Source: Microbacterium sp. STN6
GTDB taxonomy: Bacteria > Actinomycetota > Actinomycetes > Actinomycetales > Microbacteriaceae
DNA length: 64,000 nucleotides
Reading direction: 5' to 3'
Assembly (NCBI RefSeq): GCF_026410545.1
Contig: NZ_JAPMIT010000003.1
Span: 496,001-560,000 of the forward strand
The position numbers were made by a program, and so were the translations under genes. The notes below the pieces were generated by a model. The model searched no databases. It was not told the origin of the DNA and saw nothing but the letters and a program-made list of their open reading frames with translations. This document shows, piece by piece, positions 34,025 to 45,471 of the stretch (positions within the stretch are counted from its first letter, which is position 1; each line of letters begins with the position of its first letter).

Positions 34025-35184
34025 GAGCGATGGTGGCTGCTCGACTCCGGCGCTCCACCCATCATGCGCAACATGCTGCCGCTGCCGCTACGGAAGAACA
34101 CGATGACCAAGCCCGTGGCGAGGGCCAGGAAGACGATGTTGAGCCACGTGGTGTAGTTCCAGCTGATGCCGGCTTCGCCGATCGAGAGCGCGCGGTTCTC
34201 AGGCACGAGACCGATCGGGGTGAAGATCAGCTCGACGAGGTATCCGGCAATCACCATTGCGGCGTAGAAGATAGCTGTGATGCGGATGGCGGCCTTCCAG
34301 CCGTAGTACTTCCTGTAGATGAGAATGATCGGGATGATGATCAGGTCAGCGAAGAGGAAGCTGACGACGCCGCCGAAGCTGATTCCCCCGTTGAACAGCA
34401 CCGCCGCGAGGGGAACGTTGCCCACGGAGCAGACGAAACTCACGAGGGCGAGCAGCGGGCCGAGCACGGGGCCGATGAGGAACGCGATCGCCGGGTCGCG
34501 CGTGAAGAACACGGCTTGCAGCCACTCATGCGGTACCCACGCCGCGAAAGCCCCGGCGATGAGAAGCCCGAGGACGATGTCGCGCAGCACCGCCGCCCAG
34601 TCCATGACGAAGTACCGGGACACGGCTGTTATGCCGTCTTTCGAGAGCAGTCGACTCCAGAATCCGACGTCGCTGTTCACGGTCATGTCCATGGCGGCAT
34701 GGCCCTCCATCGAGCCGGCGAGGCCGTGCTCTGCCTGCGTACGCGCCGCCTCGACGATGCGGCCGCGCATCCAGAGTCGAAAGCCGAGGGCGACAAGCAC
34801 GATCATGATGGGACCGCCGACGAACTCGGCCACGGTGAACCGCCATCCCATCACGAAGGCCAGAACGAGGCCGAGTTCGAGCACGAGGTTCGTCGAGGCG
34901 ATCTCGAACGCCATTGCCGCTGTGAAGTGAGCTCCCTTTCGGAACAGCGCGCGAGCCAACGCCACGGCTGCGTACGAGCATGACGACGAGGCGGCACCGA
35001 AGAGGGAGGCGATGGCGATCGACCTCGGCGAGTCATCGCTCATCAGCCGGGTGATGCGTTCCTTCCGCACGATCGCTTGAATCACTCCGGAGAGGGTGAA
35101 GCCCAGCACCAGAGGCCATAGCATCTGCCACCCCATGAAGCCCGCCATTGCCAACGCGTCGCCGATCGCACTGAGAACGTTCAC
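34021..35184 (-). CDS. ArsP_1/YraQ-family permease
   Basis: Membrane permease of the PF03773 family (ArsP, YraQ and relatives), about 387 residues with roughly eight to ten helices in two repeats. Visible hallmarks: GAASSSCSYAAVALARALF in the first half and FVCSVGNVPLAAVLFNGGISFGGV in the second, both with the conserved Cys in a helix break. Members export organoarsenicals, or metals in some operons. GTG at 35184 is chosen because GGAAGGG lies 6 bases upstream; the frame opens further (ATG 35190, 35211). The convergent CmtR regulator and the cation-efflux relic give it a metal context. Confidence 0.85.
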   Translation of the reverse strand: MNVLSAIGDALAMAGFMGWQMLWPLVLGFTLSGVIQAIVRKERITRLMSDDSPRSIAIASLFGAASSSCSYAAVALARALFRKGAHFTAAMAFEIASTNLVLELGLVLAFVMGWRFTVAEFVGGPIMIVLVALGFRLWMRGRIVEAARTQAEHGLAGSMEGHAAMDMTVNSDVGFWSRLLSKDGITAVSRYFVMDWAAVLRDIVLGLLIAGAFAAWVPHEWLQAVFFTRDPAIAFLIGPVLGPLLALVSFVCSVGNVPLAAVLFNGGISFGGVVSFLFADLIIIPIILIYRKYYGWKAAIRITAIFYAAMVIAGYLVELIFTPIGLVPENRALSIGEAGISWNYTTWLNIVFLALATGLVIVFFRSGSGSMLRMMGGAPESSSHHRS

Positions 35185-35346
35185 GACCATCCCTTCCGCC
35201 AAACCCGCCATGGGGGCCGTGTGTGACAGTACGGCCGGTCGCCGAATACGGCAAGGGGGTATAGGGCTACCGGAGTGCGGGCGCTTGGCTCGCGGCATCC
35301 GTGTGTCTAGGCTGGTACATACGGCGGCGAGCCGTGGGGGTGTGTT

Positions 35347-35562
35347 GTGCGCATCGTGTGCCCGTACTGTGGGGCGCCGGCTGAGCTGGAGAAGAACCCG
35401 TTCCGGGGAACGGGTCTCTCGGTGAGCCGTTACGTCATGACATGCAGCGGCTGCAACCGCGTTGTCGCGAGCGACGCCCCCGCCCCCAAGCGGATGACGC
35501 CGGCCCGCCGGCCCGGCGTTTTCGCGCGGATGCGCGCATCCATTCGGTCGCTACTGCGCTGA
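35347..35562 (+). CDS. Small protein with two CxxC knuckles
   Basis: A 71-residue basic protein starting at GTG. Two Cys pairs (CPYC and CSGC, 28 residues apart) suggest a zinc ribbon. The C-terminal half is Arg/Pro-rich and could bind nucleic acid. I do not recognise a family. It sits alone between two minus-strand genes. Confidence 0.5.
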   Translation: MRIVCPYCGAPAELEKNPFRGTGLSVSRYVMTCSGCNRVVASDAPAPKRMTPARRPGVFARMRASIRSLLR

Positions 35563-35579
35563 CCCTCCCGGGCCGCTGC

Positions 35580-36713
35580 CTACCCCTTGAGCGCGTCGCT
35601 CAGCTTCACCTTCGCGCCCGTGCGCAGCAGCGAGTTGGAGTAGATGCGCGAGCCGAGCGCGATGACGACGGCCGTGGTCGCGAGCAGCACCACGAGCGAG
35701 AGCAGCGGCTCCCACCACGCGGCCGAACCGAGGAACAGGCGCATCGGCATGCCGACGGGCGCCGAGAACGGCACGTACGACATGACGGCGAGCACGGCCG
35801 GGTTGTTGTTGAAGATGATCACGAGAATGTACGGCAGCAGAACGAGCATCATGACGGGAGCGGTGGCGGAGCCGACGTCCTCCTGGCGGGAGACGAGCGC
35901 GGCCGTGGCGGCGTAGAGCGCCGCGATCATGATGAAGCCGATGGCGAAGAACACCACGAACCACACCACGCTCGAGCCGAGATTGGCGAGCAGGAGCTTC
36001 TGGCCGGTGGCTAGCAGTCCACCGGTCGTCAGCAGCGCCATGACCGCGATCTGTGCGAACGCCATGATGCTGTTTCCCAGCACCTTGCCCGTCATGAGAG
36101 CGCGGGCGCTGATGGTTGAGAGCAGGATCTCGACCACGCGCGTCTGCTTCTCCTCGACCACGCTCTGCGCGATCGTCTGACCGAACGTCATGGCCGACAT
36201 GAAGAACACGATGCCGAATCCGAGCGCCACGAAGTAGATGAGCAGGGGATTCTGCCCCGCAGGCTTCAACAACTGCACCTCGGGGTACACGCTGAGGGCC
36301 TGCATCACGTCACTCGGCGTGCTGTCGAGCGCAATGACCTTCACCTTGGTCGCCGCGGATTCATCCGGCACGACGGCCGCGTCGACCTTCTTCTCGCGCA
36401 CCAGCTTCTCGGCGGCGGAGGTGTCGGCCGCCTCGACGCCCTTGAGGCCTTCGGCCTTGTCGACGACGGATGCCGCGCTGCCGACCACGGCCACCTTGGT
36501 GCTGTGATCGATGCCGCTCACAATGCCGCCGACGAGCACCGAGGCGAGCACGGCGAGTAGCAGAATGCCCGTGGAGACGAGGAACGCCTTGCTGCGCAGG
36601 CGCGAGATGATCTCGCGCTCGGCGACAAGCCAGACGACGCCGCGCGGGGCGGCCGGGCCGGCCGGGTCGGCGTTCGGTGCCGTGGCCGAAACGGTGGTGC
36701 CGGTCGTCGTCAT
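35580..36713 (-). CDS. ABC-2-type transporter permease (NatB-like)
   Basis: Membrane subunit of an ABC exporter, 377 residues. One N-terminal helix, an external domain (~50-165) and five C-terminal helices, with the NatB-like SAMTFGQTIAQSVVEEKQTRVVEILLSTI around residues 170-198. It overlaps the ATPase gene by 4 bases and is last in a four-gene unit after kinase, regulator and ATPase. Substrate not evident; relatives export Na+, peptides or drugs. Confidence 0.92.
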   Translation of the reverse strand: MTTTGTTVSATAPNADPAGPAAPRGVVWLVAEREIISRLRSKAFLVSTGILLLAVLASVLVGGIVSGIDHSTKVAVVGSAASVVDKAEGLKGVEAADTSAAEKLVREKKVDAAVVPDESAATKVKVIALDSTPSDVMQALSVYPEVQLLKPAGQNPLLIYFVALGFGIVFFMSAMTFGQTIAQSVVEEKQTRVVEILLSTISARALMTGKVLGNSIMAFAQIAVMALLTTGGLLATGQKLLLANLGSSVVWFVVFFAIGFIMIAALYAATAALVSRQEDVGSATAPVMMLVLLPYILVIIFNNNPAVLAVMSYVPFSAPVGMPMRLFLGSAAWWEPLLSLVVLLATTAVVIALGSRIYSNSLLRTGAKVKLSDALKG

Positions 36714-37591
36714 CGGATGACCTCCTTGAAGATCTGGGCGAGGGTGGGGCGATGCGGGGCGAAGCTGGCGACGGGGCCGCGCGCGAGGGCGTGCTGCAGC
36801 ACGCGCTGCGCGCCATCCGTGTCGGTGTCGAAGAGCGCGTAGCCGCCGTCGAAATCGAGAACGGTGACGCCCGGCTCGTCGCGGATCCAGCCGGCATCGC
36901 CGTCGAGCAGAATCTCGAACCGCGGCTCGGAATGCGCCTCGCGCAGCGCCTCGCGCTCGCCGGCGGCGCGGATGCTGCCCGCGGAGATGATGACGAGGTC
37001 GTCGCAGATGCGCTCGACGATGTCGAGCTGGTGCGAGGAGAACAGCACGGGAACGCCGCGGCCCGCGTACTCCTTGAGTACGGCCTGCACGGTCTCGACG
37101 GCGAGCGGGTCGAGGCCAGAGAACGGCTCGTCGAGAATGAGCACCTCCGGGTCGTGCACGAGGGCGGCGGCGATCTGGGCGCGCTGCTGGTTGCCGAGGG
37201 AGAGGCGCTCCACAGGGTCGCCCGCCCGTTCGGTGAGGCCGAGCCGCTCGAGCAGCTCGGCCGTGTTGCGCCGGGCGGCGTTGGGGGCGAGGCCGTGCAG
37301 CCTGGCGAGGTAGGTGATCTGCTCGGCCACCTTCATCTTGGGGTACAGGCCGCGTTCTTCCGGCATGTAGCCGAAGCGGCGACGGTCGGACTCCCCGAGC
37401 CGGGCGCCGTCGAGCGTCACCGCACCGCTGTCGGCAGAGAGCACGCCGAGGATGATGCGCATGGTGGTCGTCTTGCCCGCGCCGTTCGCGCCGACGAAGC
37501 CGGTCATGCGGCCGGGTCGCACCGCGAAGCTCACGTCATCGAGCACACGGGTGCCGGAAAACGATCGGCTGATCTCGTTCACTTCGAGCAC
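36710..37591 (-). CDS. ABC transporter ATP-binding protein (NatA-like)
   Basis: ATPase of the following permease, 293 residues. Walker A GANGAGKTT near 34-42, signature LSLGNQQRA, Walker B EVLILDEPFSGLD and the switch His in LFSSHQL are intact. The C-terminal ~70 residues form the extra domain usual for ABC-2 exporter ATPases. It lies 136 bases after the response regulator on the same strand, so the two-component system probably controls it. Confidence 0.93.
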   Translation of the reverse strand: MLEVNEISRSFSGTRVLDDVSFAVRPGRMTGFVGANGAGKTTTMRIILGVLSADSGAVTLDGARLGESDRRRFGYMPEERGLYPKMKVAEQITYLARLHGLAPNAARRNTAELLERLGLTERAGDPVERLSLGNQQRAQIAAALVHDPEVLILDEPFSGLDPLAVETVQAVLKEYAGRGVPVLFSSHQLDIVERICDDLVIISAGSIRAAGEREALREAHSEPRFEILLDGDAGWIRDEPGVTVLDFDGGYALFDTDTDGAQRVLQHALARGPVASFAPHRPTLAQIFKEVIR

Positions 37592-37727
37592 ACAGGCCTC
37601 CTTGGTCGATGGTTCAACCGTAGGGGCGGAGGGGGCCGTGGGGAATCCTCCTTGCGACGGTTCGTGCGCCTCCGCCTCGCGGGGGAGGGCGCAGGTCAGC
37701 GCGGGTGCAGCTCAGCGCCGGTGCCGC

Positions 37728-38486
37728 TCAGCGCTCGGTGCCCGGTCGCGCGAGCCCGTTCTCGTAGGCGAAGACCACCGCGTGCACCCGGTCGCGCAGC
37801 TGCAGCTTCATCAGGATCTTCGACACATGGGTCTTCACGGTCGCCTCCCCGAGAAACAGCCGCGCCGCGATCTCGGCGTTCGACAGCCCGCGCGCAAGCA
37901 GGTCGAGAACCTCGCGCTCACGTTCCGTCAGAGGGGATGCGGCGGCCGCGCCGCCGACCCCGTGGCCGCCGCCGTCCGCTGCGTGCGCCCCGACGCCCCG
38001 CACCTCGTCGCCCCGCACCTCGACGCCCCGCCCCGGCCCGCGCTCCGCGGCCGCCCGCTCGATGACCCGCCTCGTCACCTCCGGCGAGAGCAGCCCGTCG
38101 CCCCGCGCCAGGATGCGCACCGCCTCGATCAGCCGCTCAGGCGACGCGTTCTTCAGCAGGAACCCGCTCGCCCCGGCCGCCAGCGCCTCGAACAGGTAAT
38201 CCTCCCGATCGAAGGTCGTGAGCATGAGCACGGCGCTCGCGACCGCGGGGTCCGCCGTGAGCCGGCGTGTGGCCTCGAGTCCGTCGACGCCGGGCATCTG
38301 CACGTCCATGCAAACCACGTCGGGCGCCAGCCGTCGCACCTCGGTCACACCCGCCGCCCCGTCGGACGCCTCGCCCACTACCTCGATATCGGCCTGCGTC
38401 TCGAGAATGGTGCGGAACCCGGCGCGCACGAGCTCCTGGTCGTCGACGAGAACCACGCGCACGGGGGCGGCCGCGACGCCGCTCAT
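37728..38486 (-). CDS. LuxR/NarL-family response regulator
   Basis: Receiver domain with VVLVDDQELVRAG, the phospho-Asp in VVCMDVQMPG and Lys in FLLKNASP, then a LuxR helix-turn-helix (LTEREREVLDLLARGLSNAEIA and TVKTHVSKILMKL). Between them an ~40-residue Gly/Ala/Val-rich spacer (AAAERGPGRGVEVRGDEVRG) is longer than usual and repetitive. 252 residues. It overlaps the kinase gene by 4 bases. Confidence 0.93.
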   Translation of the reverse strand: MSGVAAAPVRVVLVDDQELVRAGFRTILETQADIEVVGEASDGAAGVTEVRRLAPDVVCMDVQMPGVDGLEATRRLTADPAVASAVLMLTTFDREDYLFEALAAGASGFLLKNASPERLIEAVRILARGDGLLSPEVTRRVIERAAAERGPGRGVEVRGDEVRGVGAHAADGGGHGVGGAAAASPLTEREREVLDLLARGLSNAEIAARLFLGEATVKTHVSKILMKLQLRDRVHAVVFAYENGLARPGTER

Positions 38487-39778
38487 CCGCTCACCTGAAT
38501 CGTCTCGAGCGGAAAGCGCGCGCGCACGCGGTAGCCGCCGCGCGGCCTCGGGCCGAACTCGATGCTGCCGCCCACCGCGGTGACGCGCTCGCGCATGCCG
38601 CGCTGGCCGAGGCCGCCACCCGCCGTGGATGCCCGGGCCACCGCCGTGGGCGTGCCGATTCCGTCGTCGGTGATCTCGAGCTCGAGCGCGTCATCGAGGT
38701 AGCGCACGCGAATCTCGGCGCGTGCCGCCCCGCCGGCATGCTTGCGGGTGTTCGTGAGGGACTCCTGCGCGATGCGGTACGCGCTCAGATCGATGGTGGG
38801 CGGCAGCGGGCGTTGCTGCCCGACGCGCACGATGTCGACGGGCAGGCCGGCGCCACCGGCATCCGTCGCCAGGGCATCGAGCTGCGCGAGACCGCGCGTG
38901 CTCGTGCTCTCGTGCGGGGCGTCGATGGCCTCGTCGTCGCGCAGGGTGCGCAGCATGAGATGCAGCTCGTCGACGGCCGCGCGTGCGTTGCTCTCGATCG
39001 CCGCCAGAGAGTCGGATGCGCGTGCCGCGTCGCGTCCGAGTACCAACCGCGCCGCGCCCGCCTGCACCCCCATCACCGAGACGTGGTGTGCGACGACGTC
39101 GTGCAACTCGCGGGCGATGCGCACCCGCTCGAGCGCGACGGCCTGCGAGGCGGATTTCTCGCGCTCGGCGAGGAGCTCGGCGGAGCGCGCCTCGAGCGAG
39201 GCGCGCTGCCGTGCCGAGCGGAAGGCGGCCTCACCGAAGACGTAGGCGGCTCCGAAGTAGAGCATGTTGGTGAGGATGCTGATGAGGCCGAACGCGAGGT
39301 AGGGGGAGAACGCGCCGGCCGTGGAGAATCGCGCGTCGTCGCTGTCGCCGCCGAGAATGAGGCTGGCGAACAGCCACACGAACACGACGGTGATGATGGA
39401 TGCTCGGGCGATCATGGCGACCGTGCGGCGGCGGCTCCAGGCGCCGATCGAGTAGAACGCGAGGAAGAGCGTGATGTTGCTGAACAGCAGCTCGGGCACC
39501 GAGAGCATCTGGCCGGCGAAGAACACGACGGTCATGACCGCGGTGACTGTGATGGGCGCGACGCGACGCGCGGCGAGCGGCAGGCTCATGCCGAGTGACC
39601 AGACGAGCGTCTGCCACGCGGGCGCCGGGTGCGTGTAGATGCCGACGTGCGAATACAGCCAGGCGCTCAGCAGGGTACCGACTAGCAGAGCGAGCGCCAC
39701 GAGTGCGTCGCGGCGGATCGCCTGGCGACCGACGCGCGGGCGCACCCACTCGGTGTCGATCTCGAACGGCGCATGCAT
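38483..39778 (-). CDS. Sensor histidine kinase (HisKA_3, DesK-like)
   Basis: Kinase of 431 residues from the ATG (MHAPFEID); the open frame upstream looks non-coding. Six predicted helices in the first 170 residues without an external sensor domain. A short coiled-coil leads to the H-box RIARELHDVVAHHVS; the HATPase domain follows with EITDDGIGT and GGGLGQRGMRER. First gene of the kinase-regulator-ABC exporter operon. Confidence 0.93.
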   Translation of the reverse strand: MHAPFEIDTEWVRPRVGRQAIRRDALVALALLVGTLLSAWLYSHVGIYTHPAPAWQTLVWSLGMSLPLAARRVAPITVTAVMTVVFFAGQMLSVPELLFSNITLFLAFYSIGAWSRRRTVAMIARASIITVVFVWLFASLILGGDSDDARFSTAGAFSPYLAFGLISILTNMLYFGAAYVFGEAAFRSARQRASLEARSAELLAEREKSASQAVALERVRIARELHDVVAHHVSVMGVQAGAARLVLGRDAARASDSLAAIESNARAAVDELHLMLRTLRDDEAIDAPHESTSTRGLAQLDALATDAGGAGLPVDIVRVGQQRPLPPTIDLSAYRIAQESLTNTRKHAGGAARAEIRVRYLDDALELEITDDGIGTPTAVARASTAGGGLGQRGMRERVTAVGGSIEFGPRPRGGYRVRARFPLETIQVSG

Positions 39779-39927
39779 GCACCCAACGGTAGCGAGGGCG
39801 CGAGCCCTCGCGCATCCGTCACGCGGCGGAGGGGGTGACGGCCCCACGACATCAGGCGAATTGAGACGATGGTGTGACTTCTATCGCCCAATTGGGAAGC
39901 GAGGTGTCGGAAGGCTCGGATGCAATT

Positions 39928-42036
<2,109 letters not shown>

Positions 42037-42165
42037 CGTGGCGTAACACGGGCATTCAACAGGAGGTCTTTGCCAACACCCCGGTCATCGCACGCTCGGA
42101 AGCGGCGTGTCGCCCGGTTCTTCCTGAATTAGTGCGCCCGGGCGCAGGGGATCCAAGATGGGGGT

Positions 42166-43050
42166 ATGAGCAGAACGGTTTCGGGGGCGACGGTTCTCGT
42201 CACGGGTGCCGCGAGCGGCATGGGGCTGCTCTACGCCGAGCGCGCGGTTGCCGAGGGTGCCAGAGCGGTCATTCTGTGGGATGTCGACGGCCGCGGCCTC
42301 GCCGCCGCCGTCGAGCGCCTGGGCGACGCGGCCGCAGCGGCCCACCCGGCCGGCAACCCCACCCGCATCGCCTCGTACCGCGTCGACCTCGCCGAGCCCG
42401 GCGCCATCGCGCAGACCGCGCAGAAGGTGCGGCAGGAGTTCGGCAGCCCCGACGTTCTCATCAACAACGCGGGCATCGTGCGCAGCGGGTTCTTCTGGCA
42501 GCACGACAGCGGCGAGCACATCCGCCGCATCATGCAGGTCAATGCGCTCGCGCCCATGTACATCACGCGCGAGTTCCTGCCCGGCATGATCAACGGAACC
42601 CGCAGCGGCCCGAACAGCACCTCCAACCGGGCGCCGCGGGCCGCCCGCATCGTGAACATCGCCTCGGCCGCCGGCACGCTCGCGAACCCGCGCATGAGCG
42701 TCTACGCCGCCTCGAAGTGGTCGCTCATCGGCTGGAGCGAGTCGCTGCGCCTCGAGCTCGAGCAGCAGGGGCACGACCACGTGAAGGTCACAACGGTGAT
42801 GCCGAGCTACATCTCGACGGGCATGTTCGCCGGCGCGCGAGGGCCGCTGCTGACCCCGATCCTCACGCCCGAGTACGTGGTGGGCCGGGTATGGCGGGCC
42901 ATGCTCGCGGGTCGGCCCACTCTCGCGCTGCCGTGGAGCGTGAACCTGGCCAAGGCGCTGCGCGGCATCCTGCCCACACGTGCCTGGGATGCTCTGGCCG
43001 ATCGTGTCTTCGGTGTCTACCATTCCATGGACGACTTCACGGGCCGCTGA
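42166..43050 (+). CDS. Short-chain dehydrogenase/reductase
   Basis: NAD(P)-dependent oxidoreductase, 294 residues. Rossmann motif TGAASGMG at ~11-18, NNAG in VLINNAGIV, and the catalytic Tyr-x3-Lys in YAASKWSL. An extra C-terminal ~50 residues (GRVWRAMLAGRPTLALPW) resembles the longer SDR types acting on fatty or membrane-linked substrates. Divergent from acs across 129 bases that include a perfect palindrome GCGCCCGGGCGC. Substrate unknown. Confidence 0.9.
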   Translation: MSRTVSGATVLVTGAASGMGLLYAERAVAEGARAVILWDVDGRGLAAAVERLGDAAAAAHPAGNPTRIASYRVDLAEPGAIAQTAQKVRQEFGSPDVLINNAGIVRSGFFWQHDSGEHIRRIMQVNALAPMYITREFLPGMINGTRSGPNSTSNRAPRAARIVNIASAAGTLANPRMSVYAASKWSLIGWSESLRLELEQQGHDHVKVTTVMPSYISTGMFAGARGPLLTPILTPEYVVGRVWRAMLAGRPTLALPWSVNLAKALRGILPTRAWDALADRVFGVYHSMDDFTGR

Positions 43051-43064
43051 TAGCGTCACTAGAC

Positions 43065-43862
43065 GTGAGTGCGAATGCTTCCATCACCGTCGCCGACTGC
43101 GAGCGGATGCAGACCAGCTGGTTCCGTGCGCACGCCGAGTTCGTGGGCGGCGAGGTGCGTGAGGATGGCCCGCTCACCTGGATCCTCGACTCCACGGGCC
43201 TGCACCTCATGTTCCCGCGCGAGCTGCCGGCAGACGGGCTCGCCCGGGGGGTGGCGTGGGCCCGATCGCTCGGCACGCGCATCGGCGTCTGGCTGAGCGA
43301 CGACGTCGACGAGGCGCCGCTGGCGGCGGCCGGCTTCAGGCGCAATTGGGCGCCATGCTGGATGACGGCGAGGCTCTCCGACGTCGGCGCGCCGAACCCC
43401 GACCGCTCGGGCCGGGTCGAGCTGCAGGAGGAATCGGGCGACTACCGCGGCCGCCACGCCGGCTACGCGAAGGACCTCGCGCTCACGCGGTCCCGCCCGA
43501 AGCGCACCTGGTACGCCGCCTCGTACGAGCCGGGAACCCACGCGTTCACCGGCCGCGTCTGGGCCCACACCGACCCGGCTCTCGCCGGCGTCACCGGCAT
43601 CTTCGACATGGCCGTGTGGGATCCGTTCCGACGCCAGGGCTACGCCACCGACCTGCTGCAGGTCATCTGCGCCACCGCAGCAGCGTCAGGGGCGACGGAT
43701 GCCGTGCTCAACGCCACCCCCGAGGGGAAGCTGCTCTACGATCGCTGCGGCTTCGAACAGATCGGCGCGGGCATCACCTGGGAGATGCCCGCGCCGGGTC
43801 TGCGTCGGAGGGTGAGGAGAGGGCTCAGGCGTCTCGCGAGCCCGCTTCGACCGTCTCACTGA
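43065..43862 (+). CDS. GNAT-family N-acetyltransferase
   Basis: A 265-residue protein starting at GTG, 15 bases after the SDR gene. The C-terminal ~100 residues match GNAT: VTGIFDMAVWDPFRRQGYATDLL is strand 4 plus the acetyl-CoA pyrophosphate loop, and LLYDRCGFEQIG is the final strand. The N-terminal half is unassigned. The last ~20 residues are Arg-rich and overlap the convergent MFS gene by 38 bases. Substrate unknown. Confidence 0.85.
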   Translation: MSANASITVADCERMQTSWFRAHAEFVGGEVREDGPLTWILDSTGLHLMFPRELPADGLARGVAWARSLGTRIGVWLSDDVDEAPLAAAGFRRNWAPCWMTARLSDVGAPNPDRSGRVELQEESGDYRGRHAGYAKDLALTRSRPKRTWYAASYEPGTHAFTGRVWAHTDPALAGVTGIFDMAVWDPFRRQGYATDLLQVICATAAASGATDAVLNATPEGKLLYDRCGFEQIGAGITWEMPAPGLRRRVRRGLRRLASPLRPSH

Positions 43863-45471
43863 CGATCTCGATGCCGCCGGTGCCCACCAGGGCCACCGTG
43901 TTGGCTCCGTCGATCTCGAGGCTCTCCGGGGTCGCGTCACGGTCGATCGTGGTGGCGAGCGGCACCTCCTTCAGGAAGCACAGCAGGATCAGCGCCACGA
44001 TGATCAGCGGAACCATGTAGAGGAACACGGGCGTCAGCGCGTCGTTGTACGAGCCGATGATGATCTCCCGCACGGCGTCAGGCAGGTGCTTGACGGCGTC
44101 TGGCGTGAAGGAGTTGCTCGACCCGGCGGCGCTGGAGGCGGCCGCCGGCATCCGCTGACCGAGCAGGTCGGTGAGACGCGCGGTGAACAGGCTGCCGACG
44201 ATGGCGGCGCCAAGCGATGCACCGATCTGGCGGAAGTAGTTGTTCGAGGCGGTGGCGGTGCCCACCTGCGAGATCGGGAACGTGTTCTGCACGACGAGCA
44301 CGAGGATCTGCATGCAGAGACCGAGGCCGAGACCCATGATCGCCAGGTACGCGCAGATGACCCACACCGGCATGGTCGCCGTCATGGTCGACAGCAGGAA
44401 CAGGGCGATCGCGACGATGGCGGTGCCCGAGATGGGCGCCCACTTGTAGCGGCCGGTTTTGCTCACGAGCTGGCCCGAGGTGATCGAGGAGACCAGCAGG
44501 GCCGCCATCATCGGGATCATCAGGAAGCCGGCCTGCGTGGCGTTGGCGCCCGTGACCATCTGCAGGTAGGTGGGCAGGTAGCCGAGCGTGCCGAACATGG
44601 CGACGCCGATGATGAGGCCGGCCACGGTCGTCAGGTTGAAGTTGAGCTTCTTGAACAGGTGCAGAGGCATGATCGGCTCGGAGACCCGGCGCTCCACGAA
44701 GACGAAGCTCACGGCGGCGAGAACGGTGCCCACGATGAGCGAGACGATGGTGGGCGAATCCCAGTCGTAGGTCGTGCCGCCCCAGGTGCTGACGAGCACG
44801 AGGCCGGTGGATGCGAGGGCGAGCAGGGCCATGCCAAACGCGTCGAACCGGGCGCGGCGGCGGTTGGTCTTCGGCAGGCGCAGGAAGAACACGGCCGCGG
44901 CGATCGCGAGGATGCCGAGCGGAATGTTCATCCACAGGCCCCAGCGCCAGCCGATGCCGTCGGTGAACCAGCCGCCGAGCAGCGGGCCGGCCACCGAGGA
45001 GAGGGCGAACACGCCGCCCATGATGCCCATGTAGCGGCCGCGCTCGCGGGCCGGGACCACGTCGGCGATGATCGCCTGCGACAGGATCATGAGCCCGCCG
45101 CCGCCGATGCCCTGCACGGCACGGCCGATGATGAGCCACGTCATGTCTCCGGCCCAGCCGCCGATGATCGAGCCGAGGATGAACACCGAGATGGCGCCGA
45201 TGAAGATGCCCTTGCGCCCGATGAGGTCACCCAGCTTGCCGTAGACCGGCAGCATGATGGTGGAGGCGAGGATGTAGACGGTGATGACCCAGCTCATCTC
45301 GTCGACGCCGTGTAGCTCGCCCACGATGGTGGGCAGGGCCGTGGAGAAGATGGTCTGGTCGAGCGACGCGAGAAGCATCGTGACCATGAGGCCCGCGAAC
45401 ACGAGCAGGATGTTGCGCCGCTCGTGTGCCGTCGGGATCTGCCGCTGCGGCACAGTTGTTGATTCTGTCAT
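43825..45471 (-). CDS. MFS drug efflux transporter, DHA2 (EmrB/QacA) family
   Basis: Proton-driven multidrug exporter, 548 residues with about 14 helices. Motifs: LDQTIFSTALPTIVGEL (helix 1, DHA2), GKLGDLIGRKGIF (motif A) and GPLLGGWFTDGIGWRWGLWMNIPLG (motif C region). The TetR gene directly upstream overlaps it by 4 bases, so the repressor and pump form one autoregulated unit. Substrate range unknown. Confidence 0.93.
   Translation of the reverse strand: MTESTTVPQRQIPTAHERRNILLVFAGLMVTMLLASLDQTIFSTALPTIVGELHGVDEMSWVITVYILASTIMLPVYGKLGDLIGRKGIFIGAISVFILGSIIGGWAGDMTWLIIGRAVQGIGGGGLMILSQAIIADVVPARERGRYMGIMGGVFALSSVAGPLLGGWFTDGIGWRWGLWMNIPLGILAIAAAVFFLRLPKTNRRRARFDAFGMALLALASTGLVLVSTWGGTTYDWDSPTIVSLIVGTVLAAVSFVFVERRVSEPIMPLHLFKKLNFNLTTVAGLIIGVAMFGTLGYLPTYLQMVTGANATQAGFLMIPMMAALLVSSITSGQLVSKTGRYKWAPISGTAIVAIALFLLSTMTATMPVWVICAYLAIMGLGLGLCMQILVLVVQNTFPISQVGTATASNNYFRQIGASLGAAIVGSLFTARLTDLLGQRMPAAASSAAGSSNSFTPDAVKHLPDAVREIIIGSYNDALTPVFLYMVPLIIVALILLCFLKEVPLATTIDRDATPESLEIDGANTVALVGTGGIEIVSETVEAGSRDA

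Noticed and set aside
39791-39810. GCGAGGG-CGCGAG-CCCTCGC inverted repeat between the kinase and acs genes
   Set aside because: A possible hairpin, but it lies over 100 bases from the acs stop and close upstream of the kinase start, and has no T-run. Not enough for a terminator call.
42134-42145. Perfect palindrome GCGCCCGGGCGC upstream of the SDR gene
   Set aside because: Short GC palindromes are frequent at this composition; no promoter could be aligned to it.
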